Source: an uncultured euryarchaeote (GTDB lineage: Archaea; Thermoplasmatota; Thermoplasmata; UBA10834). Taken from it: 12,846 nt of DNA. The stretch spans positions 1-12,846 of the forward strand of contig CALMQK010000297.1 in assembly GCA_937872085.1 (NCBI GenBank), read 5' to 3'. The translations under genes and the position numbers were made by a program. The notes beneath the pieces were generated by a model. That model did no database searches and was not told the DNA's origin. It saw only the letters and a program-made list of their open reading frames with translations. Below, piece by piece: positions 6,062-12,846 of the stretch; position 1 is the first letter of the stretch, and the number at the start of each line of letters is the position of its first letter.

Positions 6062-6871
6062 CTACTTCTTGGACTTGGACTTGGATTTTCTCTTGGGCTT
6101 CTGCACCCACATGAGGAACACGAGGACCGCGAGTACAACTACACCGCCGCTGAGCACGGCCCCTGCCACATTGCTCTGCTTGCCGATCCAGATGTCCCTC
6201 GAGATGACATTGTTGCCGTCCGTGAACTCCACTATGTTGTTCGGGTCGTCGACCGTGATGGTCAGGACATGCTTGCCGTTCTTGATCTTGAGGAACGTCC
6301 AGCTGTAGGACAGTTTCTGGGTCCCGTTGGCCGAGACGTTGAAGGTCTGCGTGGACAGCAGGGTGCCATCCGCGAAGAACCTGGCCGTCACGTTGGAGAC
6401 CGGGACCGGGCCCGTGTTGACCACGGTGGCCTTCATGACGACCGGGACGACCACCTTGATCTCGAAATCCCGCTGGAGCGTATCGGATGTCGTGCCCGTA
6501 GCGCTCGTGGATGTGGCGTTGATCCTGATCTTTATCGTCTGTGGCGCCTCCTCGGGCATCGTTATGTTGAGCTTGAAGACGCCGCTCTGCTGGGACGGGC
6601 CTGACGCGGGATTGATGGACGATCCAGACGTGTTCTTGCCTATTATCGTCGCCCCGTAGGAGTAGTTCCCTCCGGGCTGTGCGGGCCCACCGCTGATGGT
6701 CATGACGCACTCAACGGTCTCGTTCAGGCCCGCGAACTCAGGATGCTGGAGCGTCACCTCTATGCCTCCGTAGGCGCTCGCGTTCGGCGCTGACGGAAGG
6801 AATGCAAGCGTAGGAGCGACCAGCGACGCGACCAGGAGTGCCGCCAGAACAAGCCTTCTGAAGGCGTTCAC
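6062..6871 (-). CDS. Secreted CARDB-domain surface protein with C-terminal membrane anchor
   Basis: The 269-residue protein starts at GTG 6871, chosen for the GGAGGTG 7 nt upstream and because it begins exactly at a signal peptide (NAFRRLVLAALLVASL, then APTLA). A longer frame reaching 7243 only reads antisense-like shadow of the upstream gene. The ectodomain (about 25-235) is beta-rich. Its second half fits a CARDB-type adhesion module: VVNTGPVPVSNVTARFFADG, then KNGKHVLTITVDDPNNIVEF and DGNNVI, which is the usual CARDB ending. A single membrane helix (GAVLSGGVVVLAVLVFLMWV) is followed by the basic cytoplasmic tail KPKRKSKSKSKK. Nine N-x-S/T sequons are seen in the ectodomain. The GTGA overlap with the upstream oligosaccharyltransferase gene implies coupled translation, so it may be an accessory subunit or a favoured glycosylation substrate. 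The exact function is unknown. Confidence 0.85.
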   Translation of the reverse strand: MNAFRRLVLAALLVASLVAPTLAFLPSAPNASAYGGIEVTLQHPEFAGLNETVECVMTISGGPAQPGGNYSYGATIIGKNTSGSSINPASGPSQQSGVFKLNITMPEEAPQTIKIRINATSTSATGTTSDTLQRDFEIKVVVPVVMKATVVNTGPVPVSNVTARFFADGTLLSTQTFNVSANGTQKLSYSWTFLKIKNGKHVLTITVDDPNNIVEFTDGNNVISRDIWIGKQSNVAGAVLSGGVVVLAVLVFLMWVQKPKRKSKSKSKK

Positions 6872-9800
6872 TTCTTGGCACCTCCGAAGCCCTTCTTCTT
6901 GCGCAGGATGAAGAACATCGCCATGAGCACTGCGACGGCGACGAGGAGCCCCATGTCCGTGTAGAGCGGCATTATGTCGTACTCGTACGCGATGTTGGGG
7001 CCCGTGGCCGTGAGCGAACCCGGGGGCAAGACGATGTCCGGCAATATCACCGGGATCGGCCCGCTCGAGCTTACATAGGAAGCGTTCTTCAAATAGGCGA
7101 GCACGATGGCGTGAACGGTCGGGTCCGCATCGGCCCTTGTCGACGTGAACTTGACCTCGAACATGCTCGATGAGAATGCCAGGAGCGTCACGTTTGTGGT
7201 CACGTTGCCGCTTGCCGATGGGTCCACGATGACGGCCTTCCACCCAAGGGACTCGAGGATGGCTTCATTGGAGATCTGCAGGATGTAGGTGTCAGTAACG
7301 CTACCCGTGTTGGTAACGTTGAACTTCGTGACAGTGGTCGTGGAGGTCACGGCCTCAGCAGCGTTCAGGTTCGTGATCTTGACCCCGTGGACAGGCATCA
7401 CATTCACGTACAGAGCGAGGTTTGATCTCAATGTGGCCAGGTTGTTCGACCTGACAAGTGTGGAGACGAGCTGCTCGCCCGCGGCGACTTCCATCGTTGG
7501 CGTCACGTGCGCGACGATCGTCGTCTGGTTGTTCACCCCGAAGTCCAAGTTCACACGGGAGGACGAGAAACTCACGTTGAATCCGGAACCTATGAAGGTG
7601 ATTATGTAGGTGTCTGCTACGTTCCCCGTGTTCTCGACTGTGAAGACGTAGTTGACCTCCTGACCTGGTGCCGCGGTCTGTTCGAGAGAGCGCGACCAGC
7701 TCGTGACCACCGATCGGGAGGTCCCCCTGATGAAATCCAGCGTCTCGTAAAGGGCTACATCACCCAGACTGACCGTCTTCGAGATCGAGTAAGTGATGTT
7801 CAGCGTGTTCTCGGTCCTGAATGTGGTCGCGCTGAGCGAGTAGTTCGCCGGCGGCAACAGTATCTGCATATCGCCCTGAGGATCGGTCGGGATCTGCATC
7901 CTCATGCTGCTGTTCGAGAGCGAGAACATGACCTGGGCGCCAGCACCTGCTACCTGTGCCCTCACGTTCATGTAGCTCGCAGCCAGGAGCGGGATCTCGC
8001 CCTGGGTCTCCACCTTCCTAAGTAGGATGACTCGCGACAAGGCCGCAGTCCTGTCGACTTGGTTCGTCACGTAGATCGTGTAGTCGCCCGGCTGCACCGA
8101 TTGGTTGAAAGCGCCATACAGGTCCGTCGTGAAGCTCATGGAATCGCCGAAGTTCGTGTTCGGTATCAGGCTGATAGTGGCCTGCGCGGGTACACCCGCG
8201 GGGCCGATGACCGTCCCCGACAGCGTCGCGTTGTCGAGACGCATGGCAAGGCTGGGGCTCAGCGTGACATCGCTCGTGTCGATGGTCACGCTTTGCTGCG
8301 CGAAGTACTCGACGAACAGGTTGCGCCCACCCATGGCGAGGGTGTCCTCGCGTGAGTACTTGACAGTGTAACTGCCGGAAGGCAGCTGTAGCGAATAGAA
8401 TCCCAGGCTCGTCGACGTTGTCTTGACCACGGCCCCCGACGACGCGGTCGCCTGTATGGTGACGGTCTTGTCCGCGGAGCTGGTTGCTATCGTCGCCACT
8501 CCCTGGAGCGCGTGCGCGCGCGTCAGTTCCAAATCGTGCTGCCTCGACGTGGCGGTCAAGGATACGGAGCTGACGTTCGCGTAGGTGATGCCCGTGGCCG
8601 TGCTCGTGGCGTATACGTCGTATTTCCCGGGAAGCATGTAGACCGAGTAGTTGAGTGTCGAGATGCTCATTGTCTTCTGCTCCGGACCCTGGAAGTTGAG
8701 CTTCGTGCCGGAGGGTCCTCCGACGATGCTCCCAAACATCTCGACCTTCTTGGCCGCCTGGATATCGAACACCTGAACGACGCCCGATGGCAGGAACCTC
8801 TGCTGCGCGCTGGACATGTACCTCTCCGCGCCCATGAGGTCGGCGTTCTGGTTCACGACTACACTATACTGTGAAGATGGCACGCTCGCCGAGTACACCC
8901 CGCCCGGGCCCGTGATAGCGTACACCGGTGTTCCTAGGAACGATGATGGAAGGAACGCGACTGTGACTCCTCTGAGGCCGAGGCTCTGGTTGGTCACCAC
9001 TCCCGAGACCGTGACGTTGTCCGGACGGGCGATGAGAGTGTAACCGGTCGAGCCCTGGGCGAATTGGACGGTAGTGGACCATCGAGAGTATCCTGGGTTC
9101 CCGAGCGAGACCTTGAGAGCGACGTTCGTGGGAACGATGATGGAGAACGAACCGTCGAAGGCCGATTTCGCGAGGAATGTTCTCCCGGACGAGTCGGTGA
9201 TCCCAATGTTCCCAAGCCTGCCGATATCCTCTGACGATATGCCCGCTATCGCGTCCCTGACCATCATCAGGGTGCCCGCGACCTTGGCTCCTCCGGACAC
9301 GACGAACGAGAAGCCGGTCCGCTGTGCACTCACAGTGGCGGTTCCGGAGAAGACCCCTCTGTCCTGGACGCTGGTGATCGTGACATTGTATGTGCCTAGA
9401 GGCAGGATGGGTGTTACCCTGCCGTTCGGGCCAGTCGTGATTGAGATCCGGGCTCCGTTGGGCATCTCGAAGTTGACGTACTCCTTCGTGACATACCCTC
9501 TGTTCTCGTTCGTGACATCTGCACTCACCCTCACTGCTGGCCGGAGCGAGAGGATGCTTGCCGTCGAATCCGCTGTCCGCGTGTCGACAAGGGTCGCCGC
9601 GGCGTAGTCCGCAGTCCCTGAATGATATGTCACGTAAAGGCTCCACAGGCCCCTCGGGACGTCGTTGAGCTCGACAAGGCCGAACTCATTGGCGATGCCC
9701 GAGACTGTATTGGAAGCATCGTATATGTCGGATAGCATCCACGCCGCGTATCCCACGGGCTTACCGCCGTTGAGTATGGTGTAATCTATCTTCGCCGACT

Positions 9801-12800
9801 GGAATACAGTGACGTTCTTTTCGACCGACTTGCCCGGCTCGACCGATAGGAATGTGTTGAACACCGTCTTCCCAGAAGCGTTCGCGCCCATGCTGTAGTT
9901 GCCCGCTATCAGAAGGTCGAAGGAGTATCCACCAGTCGAATTGGTGGTCGCGCTGTAGGGGAAATTCACGTCAAGGTCGAGCATCCTCAGCGTGGTGTTC
10001 GCTGCGGCTGACCCGTTGGGGTAACGCGCCGTGCCCTTGACCGCGCCCGGTGCTATCGGCAGTTTGACTGTGGCTTGCCCACCAGCCGTGGCACTCACAT
10101 TCTGACCCATGCTCATGACCGCGTGGTTGACGAGTACGTTGAAGTCATAGCGCCCTGGAGGCAGCGCGTGCTCAAATGCCCCCTCCGATGTGTTGAGATC
10201 AATAGTCCGGTTCGTGAACTGCTCCCGAGCGACCGTCTGGCTGCCCACGAAAAGCTGGTCCGTTCCCTCCGTGTAATTCTGGTCTAGATTGACATCCCAG
10301 AATATCGTCCCACTGATTAACGTGCCCTTCATGGCGAAATCCTTCGTGATGATGTAGTCCAATATGCCGTCGTTGTTCAGGTCCTCGTGGACCCTCATCG
10401 ACTGGTTGTCGGTGATGTTGAGTGTCATCTTCTTGATCTCGGTGGTGCCCACGAGGGTCGGGTTCTTCGCGTCGCCACTCGAGAAGGTCAGAGTGTCAGT
10501 TCCGGGCGGGGCCAGGAGTGAATAGTGTCCGTTCGCGTCCGTGAAAATCGACCCATGGGGTATGCCGTACTTGTCCTGTATGGTGACACGTATGCCCCCT
10601 ACTGGATATCCCTGCTCGGTGGTGAGGGTGCCGTTCACGTATGCGCCCTTGTAGTACTCGAGGAAGCTCGCTCCCGCACCGTAGAAGGTGTACGCGCTGT
10701 CATCCACGACGCCCGTAGCGGTGCCTGCATCGATCGCGGCCTTAAGCACCACTGCCTGATCATAGCTAATGGCCCTCCAGTCATCTCTGTGCCCCGACAT
10801 CTCAGCGGCTGGGAACGGGTTGTAGTACGCGGTCCTGTAGACCTGCATGAAATGTGTCAAGTTCCACCCAGGCATCGCCGGGTACCGGCTTACGGACCCC
10901 GACAGGCCGGGTATCCCATCGTTCGTCAGGCCGACATCCACGCCCGTGTACCCGGAGAAGGCCCTGTAGAACATGCTGTTGTAGAACATGTCCTTGTAGA
11001 TGAGCTTGTAATCTGTGACCGTGTCCTGCGAGGTGAGGTTCTCGATCGCTATCGTGAGGCCAGTGCTCGTCACGGCCTGTACATCAAAGAAATCTATTGG
11101 CGAGCTGTCCTTCATGCGCCGGTCCGCCAATTTCGCTGGCGCGTAGAATATCCCCGTGCTCTGACCGGAGCTCGGGAACATCCTTGAGTCGACCATGAAG
11201 TACCTGATGTTCCAGCCCGTGAGGTCTACGAGGTCCCCGTACAGGCTGACTAGATTGTCCATCCCTATGCTCGTAAGCGCGACCCTCGCGGCGACTATGC
11301 GCGCATTGACGGCCCCCAGGTCGGGTGACATTGGTCCATAGACAGCACGGTCGGAGAGGACGGTCTTGATGACCGGCTCCGCAGGCCCGAACAAGATGTC
11401 GTGCATCTGGGTGGAGTTGACGCCGTATTTCTCGAGTATGCTGGTGATACTGGTCTCGAGCGGGGCCCCCTTGGACATGCCGACCTGGATTATCCTGTAG
11501 GCGAACACCGCGACTGCGTCTGCTTCGCTCTGAGCCACTATCGCGTTACCGGTTATCTGATAGCCGTTTTGGAAGTTGTCTGCAACTGTGGGGTGCAAGC
11601 CCGCATCTATGGCCTCGAAACCGTAGTCCCACCACGCCACGAAAGCCGGCTTCGAGGCCGCAGGTGTGATGTTGGCATCCTGGCTCGCGAACCATGACCA
11701 TGCCGCTGGGAAGTAGAATTTCGGGAGAGGCAGCGAGTATCCGAATGCCCCCAGATACCAGTTGGACCCGTTCGCCACGTCGTAGCCAGAGGGGCGTAGC
11801 ACCTTTGGCAGGCTCAGGTAGATCTCTTTGTCGAGGTGCGTCTTGGTCTCAGCTGGGATGCCTGCGTCGATGCTGTACCACACGTTCGGCAGGACTATCA
11901 TGAACGCGAGGAACAACGCGCCGATCACATGGCGGACCTTGACGTTCTTCCTCATTATGTGCAGATAGGAGCCACTCGCCCCTGCGATGGTCTTCCTCAT
12001 AGTGTTGAAATCGAGCTTGTCGATCACCATGATGAGGATCCATCCGGCCGCGATTGCGAATGCGGGCGTGGCGTTGAACATGAATCTGGCCGATGTCATT
12101 GCCATGAATATCGCTTCGACCAGCCACACCGTGATGAAGATATACCGCGCAGATATGTTCTTTGGGATCTTCATCACCGCCCAGACCAGGCCGATGAGGG
12201 ACATGAAGAACGTTATCATTCCGAAGCCGAGTGCCAGCTCGCTGAACACAGGCGCCTTGGCTTCTGCGATCGTAGAGTAGAGCTTGCTCGTGGAGAAATA
12301 TCCTTCCCCGGTGAGCATCGCCTGAACCAGCGCTGGGTTGACCAGGTTGACCGCGAAGACCGCGATACCCAGGATGATGCCTACCATAGGGAATGTGACC
12401 GTCCATGGATGATCCCTAGTGACGACGAATATCCCGCCAAACACGATCGATGCCAAGAACAGGTAAAATGGCACGTCGAACCTCGTCGCCACCAACGACT
12501 GATAGAAGTAGACTGGGAAAGACAGGAAGAACCCGACGCCCATAGTGACCGCGACGATGATCGTGACGCTCATCGAATCGAGGGATTTCACCTTGTTGAG
12601 GAGCACCTGTACCACGTAGTAGATGAGCACCAGAACGGTGACGTAGCCGAACCCGACCCAAGTCATGATCACGGCACTGTAGGCCACGCCCGCCATGGCT
12701 GCATACAGCATCGCGGTCCTGGTGCTCCTGAAGTACTCCTTCAAGCCGGCCTTGATGCTGGCGAAGCTGCCCCAGCTCTCGACCCACTTCCTCGATTCCT

Positions 12801-12846
12801 GGGCCTTGAATGCCTTCAGGAGGAAGAACAGCATCAGGACGATGAA
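6868..12846 (-). CDS. aglB: Giant STT3/AglB-like oligosaccharyltransferase with long Ig-like extension (5' end outside window)
   Basis: The frame is open to the right edge (four codons before the first Met at 12834), so the true N-terminus, with the first membrane helices and the DxD loop, is missing. Numbered from that Met, 1988 residues remain. Residues about 40-320 hold roughly eight membrane helices, including the external-loop motif STIAE (187-191) and AMTSARFMFNATP. The catalytic soluble domain follows, with WWDYG at 401-405 and then HPTVADN, both hallmarks of STT3/AglB. I could not place the DK/MI motif. AglB transfers lipid-linked glycan to Asn in N-x-S/T on the outer face of the membrane. 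Ordinary AglB ends near 600-970 residues in total. Here about 730-1700 is a beta-sandwich repeat array, 1705-1925 are two NEW3-like domains, and 1959-1978 is a membrane helix followed by RKKKGFGGAKK. About 34 sequons follow residue 350. Confidence 0.88.
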   Translation of the reverse strand, partial: FIVLMLFFLLKAFKAQESRKWVESWGSFASIKAGLKEYFRSTRTAMLYAAMAGVAYSAVIMTWVGFGYVTVLVLIYYVVQVLLNKVKSLDSMSVTIIVAVTMGVGFFLSFPVYFYQSLVATRFDVPFYLFLASIVFGGIFVVTRDHPWTVTFPMVGIILGIAVFAVNLVNPALVQAMLTGEGYFSTSKLYSTIAEAKAPVFSELALGFGMITFFMSLIGLVWAVMKIPKNISARYIFITVWLVEAIFMAMTSARFMFNATPAFAIAAGWILIMVIDKLDFNTMRKTIAGASGSYLHIMRKNVKVRHVIGALFLAFMIVLPNVWYSIDAGIPAETKTHLDKEIYLSLPKVLRPSGYDVANGSNWYLGAFGYSLPLPKFYFPAAWSWFASQDANITPAASKPAFVAWWDYGFEAIDAGLHPTVADNFQNGYQITGNAIVAQSEADAVAVFAYRIIQVGMSKGAPLETSITSILEKYGVNSTQMHDILFGPAEPVIKTVLSDRAVYGPMSPDLGAVNARIVAARVALTSIGMDNLVSLYGDLVDLTGWNIRYFMVDSRMFPSSGQSTGIFYAPAKLADRRMKDSSPIDFFDVQAVTSTGLTIAIENLTSQDTVTDYKLIYKDMFYNSMFYRAFSGYTGVDVGLTNDGIPGLSGSVSRYPAMPGWNLTHFMQVYRTAYYNPFPAAEMSGHRDDWRAISYDQAVVLKAAIDAGTATGVVDDSAYTFYGAGASFLEYYKGAYVNGTLTTEQGYPVGGIRVTIQDKYGIPHGSIFTDANGHYSLLAPPGTDTLTFSSGDAKNPTLVGTTEIKKMTLNITDNQSMRVHEDLNNDGILDYIITKDFAMKGTLISGTIFWDVNLDQNYTEGTDQLFVGSQTVAREQFTNRTIDLNTSEGAFEHALPPGRYDFNVLVNHAVMSMGQNVSATAGGQATVKLPIAPGAVKGTARYPNGSAAANTTLRMLDLDVNFPYSATTNSTGGYSFDLLIAGNYSMGANASGKTVFNTFLSVEPGKSVEKNVTVFQSAKIDYTILNGGKPVGYAAWMLSDIYDASNTVSGIANEFGLVELNDVPRGLWSLYVTYHSGTADYAAATLVDTRTADSTASILSLRPAVRVSADVTNENRGYVTKEYVNFEMPNGARISITTGPNGRVTPILPLGTYNVTITSVQDRGVFSGTATVSAQRTGFSFVVSGGAKVAGTLMMVRDAIAGISSEDIGRLGNIGITDSSGRTFLAKSAFDGSFSIIVPTNVALKVSLGNPGYSRWSTTVQFAQGSTGYTLIARPDNVTVSGVVTNQSLGLRGVTVAFLPSSFLGTPVYAITGPGGVYSASVPSSQYSVVVNQNADLMGAERYMSSAQQRFLPSGVVQVFDIQAAKKVEMFGSIVGGPSGTKLNFQGPEQKTMSISTLNYSVYMLPGKYDVYATSTATGITYANVSSVSLTATSRQHDLELTRAHALQGVATIATSSADKTVTIQATASSGAVVKTTSTSLGFYSLQLPSGSYTVKYSREDTLAMGGRNLFVEYFAQQSVTIDTSDVTLSPSLAMRLDNATLSGTVIGPAGVPAQATISLIPNTNFGDSMSFTTDLYGAFNQSVQPGDYTIYVTNQVDRTAALSRVILLRKVETQGEIPLLAASYMNVRAQVAGAGAQVMFSLSNSSMRMQIPTDPQGDMQILLPPANYSLSATTFRTENTLNITYSISKTVSLGDVALYETLDFIRGTSRSVVTSWSRSLEQTAAPGQEVNYVFTVENTGNVADTYIITFIGSGFNVSFSSSRVNLDFGVNNQTTIVAHVTPTMEVAAGEQLVSTLVRSNNLATLRSNLALYVNVMPVHGVKITNLNAAEAVTSTTTVTKFNVTNTGSVTDTYILQISNEAILESLGWKAVIVDPSASGNVTTNVTLLAFSSSMFEVKFTSTRADADPTVHAIVLAYLKNASYVSSSGPIPVILPDIVLPPGSLTATGPNIAYEYDIMPLYTDMGLLVAVAVLMAMFFILRKKKGFGGAKK
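6879..6885 (-). promoter_or_regulatory. Shine-Dalgarno site for the CARDB protein gene
   Basis: The minus strand reads GGAGGTG inside the last codons of the oligosaccharyltransferase gene, 7 nt before the GTG at 6871. It settles the start of the downstream gene and supports translational coupling. Confidence 0.6.
7273..7644 (-). repeat. Duplicated NEW3-like beta domain (two copies of the VENTGNVADTY motif)
   Basis: Two membrane-proximal domains of the oligosaccharyltransferase share a clear signature: FTVENTGNVADTYIITF (residues 1731-1747) and FNVTNTGSVTDTYILQI (1838-1854), about 107 residues apart. This is the pattern of NEW3 or COG1470-type archaeal surface domains. The coordinates run from the first motif to the second. 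The likeness is also visible in the DNA, with both copies encoding AACACGGG and GACACCTACAT, which suggests an internal duplication. Confidence 0.6.
7735..10647 (-). repeat. Array of about eleven carboxypeptidase-regulatory/Cna-B-like protein repeats inside the oligosaccharyltransferase
   Basis: At the protein level a pattern like GxYSxxxPxGxYxxxV recurs about eleven times. Residues are numbered from Met at 12834: 766 (DANGHYSLLAPPG), 882, 965 (NSTGGYSFDLLIAGNY), 1049, 1135 (GPNGRVTPILPLGTY), 1224, 1309 (GPGGVYSASVPSSQY), 1391, 1473 (SLGFYSLQLPSGSY), 1571 (DLYGAFNQSVQPGDY) and 1651. The spacing is mostly 75-120 residues. This is the closing beta-hairpin typical of transthyretin-like, CarboxypepD_reg and Cna-B modules, which serve as rigid stalks in surface proteins. 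The units are divergent rather than near-identical, so the array is old and not a recent tandem expansion. Individual domain borders are approximate. Confidence 0.7.

Noticed and set aside
6872..7243. Upstream extension of the CARDB protein frame (393 residues in total)
   Set aside because: The added residues are Arg/His/Gly-rich shadow of the overlapping oligosaccharyltransferase gene. The GTG at 6871 has a strong ribosome site and begins a proper signal peptide.
8864..9646. 260-codon minus-strand frame inside the oligosaccharyltransferase gene
   Set aside because: It lies out of frame in a real gene, is rich in Arg/His/Gly/Pro and has no recognisable domain.
7735..10647. Recent near-identical tandem DNA repeats, or a CRISPR-like array, in the long gene
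   Set aside because: The repetition is only at the level of a degenerate protein motif with variable spacing. I see no direct DNA repeats of fixed length with spacers.

Overview
The window is archaeal chromosome, about 58-60% GC by eye, with dense, mostly overlapping genes. The clearest archaeal marks are the adjacent gatD and gatE genes (GatDE, the tRNA-dependent amidotransferase known only from archaea), an STT3/AglB-type oligosaccharyltransferase, a translin-family protein, and TATA-like boxes placed so close to start codons that transcripts would be leaderless or nearly so. I cannot fix the taxon from sequence alone. A member of Thermoplasmatota (for example Methanomassiliicoccales-like) would fit, but that is inference.

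Layout, left to right. Positions 1-166 (minus) hold the first 55 codons of a gene running off the left edge, with a TnpB/OrfB-like N-terminus. Positions 296-478 (plus) are a small unrecognised gene with its own ribosome binding site, overlapping the 3' end of gatE tail to tail. Positions 411-3597 (minus) are the gatD-gatE operon. A 117-bp divergent promoter region separates it from purD (3715-5046, plus), which overlaps by ATGA a translin/TRAX-like gene (5043-5660, plus). That gene converges with a thioredoxin gene (5657-5986, minus) through a shared CTAG. From 6062 to the right edge (minus) lies a two-gene surface-glycosylation unit: a very large AglB-like gene entering from the right edge, coupled by a 4-nt GTGA overlap to a secreted, C-terminally anchored CARDB protein.

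GatDE converts Glu-tRNA(Gln) to Gln-tRNA(Gln), PurD makes GAR in purine synthesis, the translin homologue is a candidate RNase, and thioredoxin handles disulfide reduction. The most unusual part is the glycosylation unit. The catalytic STT3 region (membrane segments, TIAE and WWDYG motifs) is followed by roughly 1,250 residues of extracytoplasmic beta-sandwich repeats, then a C-terminal membrane anchor and basic tail. Both that extension and the partner protein are rich in N-x-S/T sequons, which suggests an oligosaccharyltransferase that is itself a glycosylated surface stalk and is translated together with a likely substrate or accessory subunit. No CRISPR array, tRNA or rRNA was seen.
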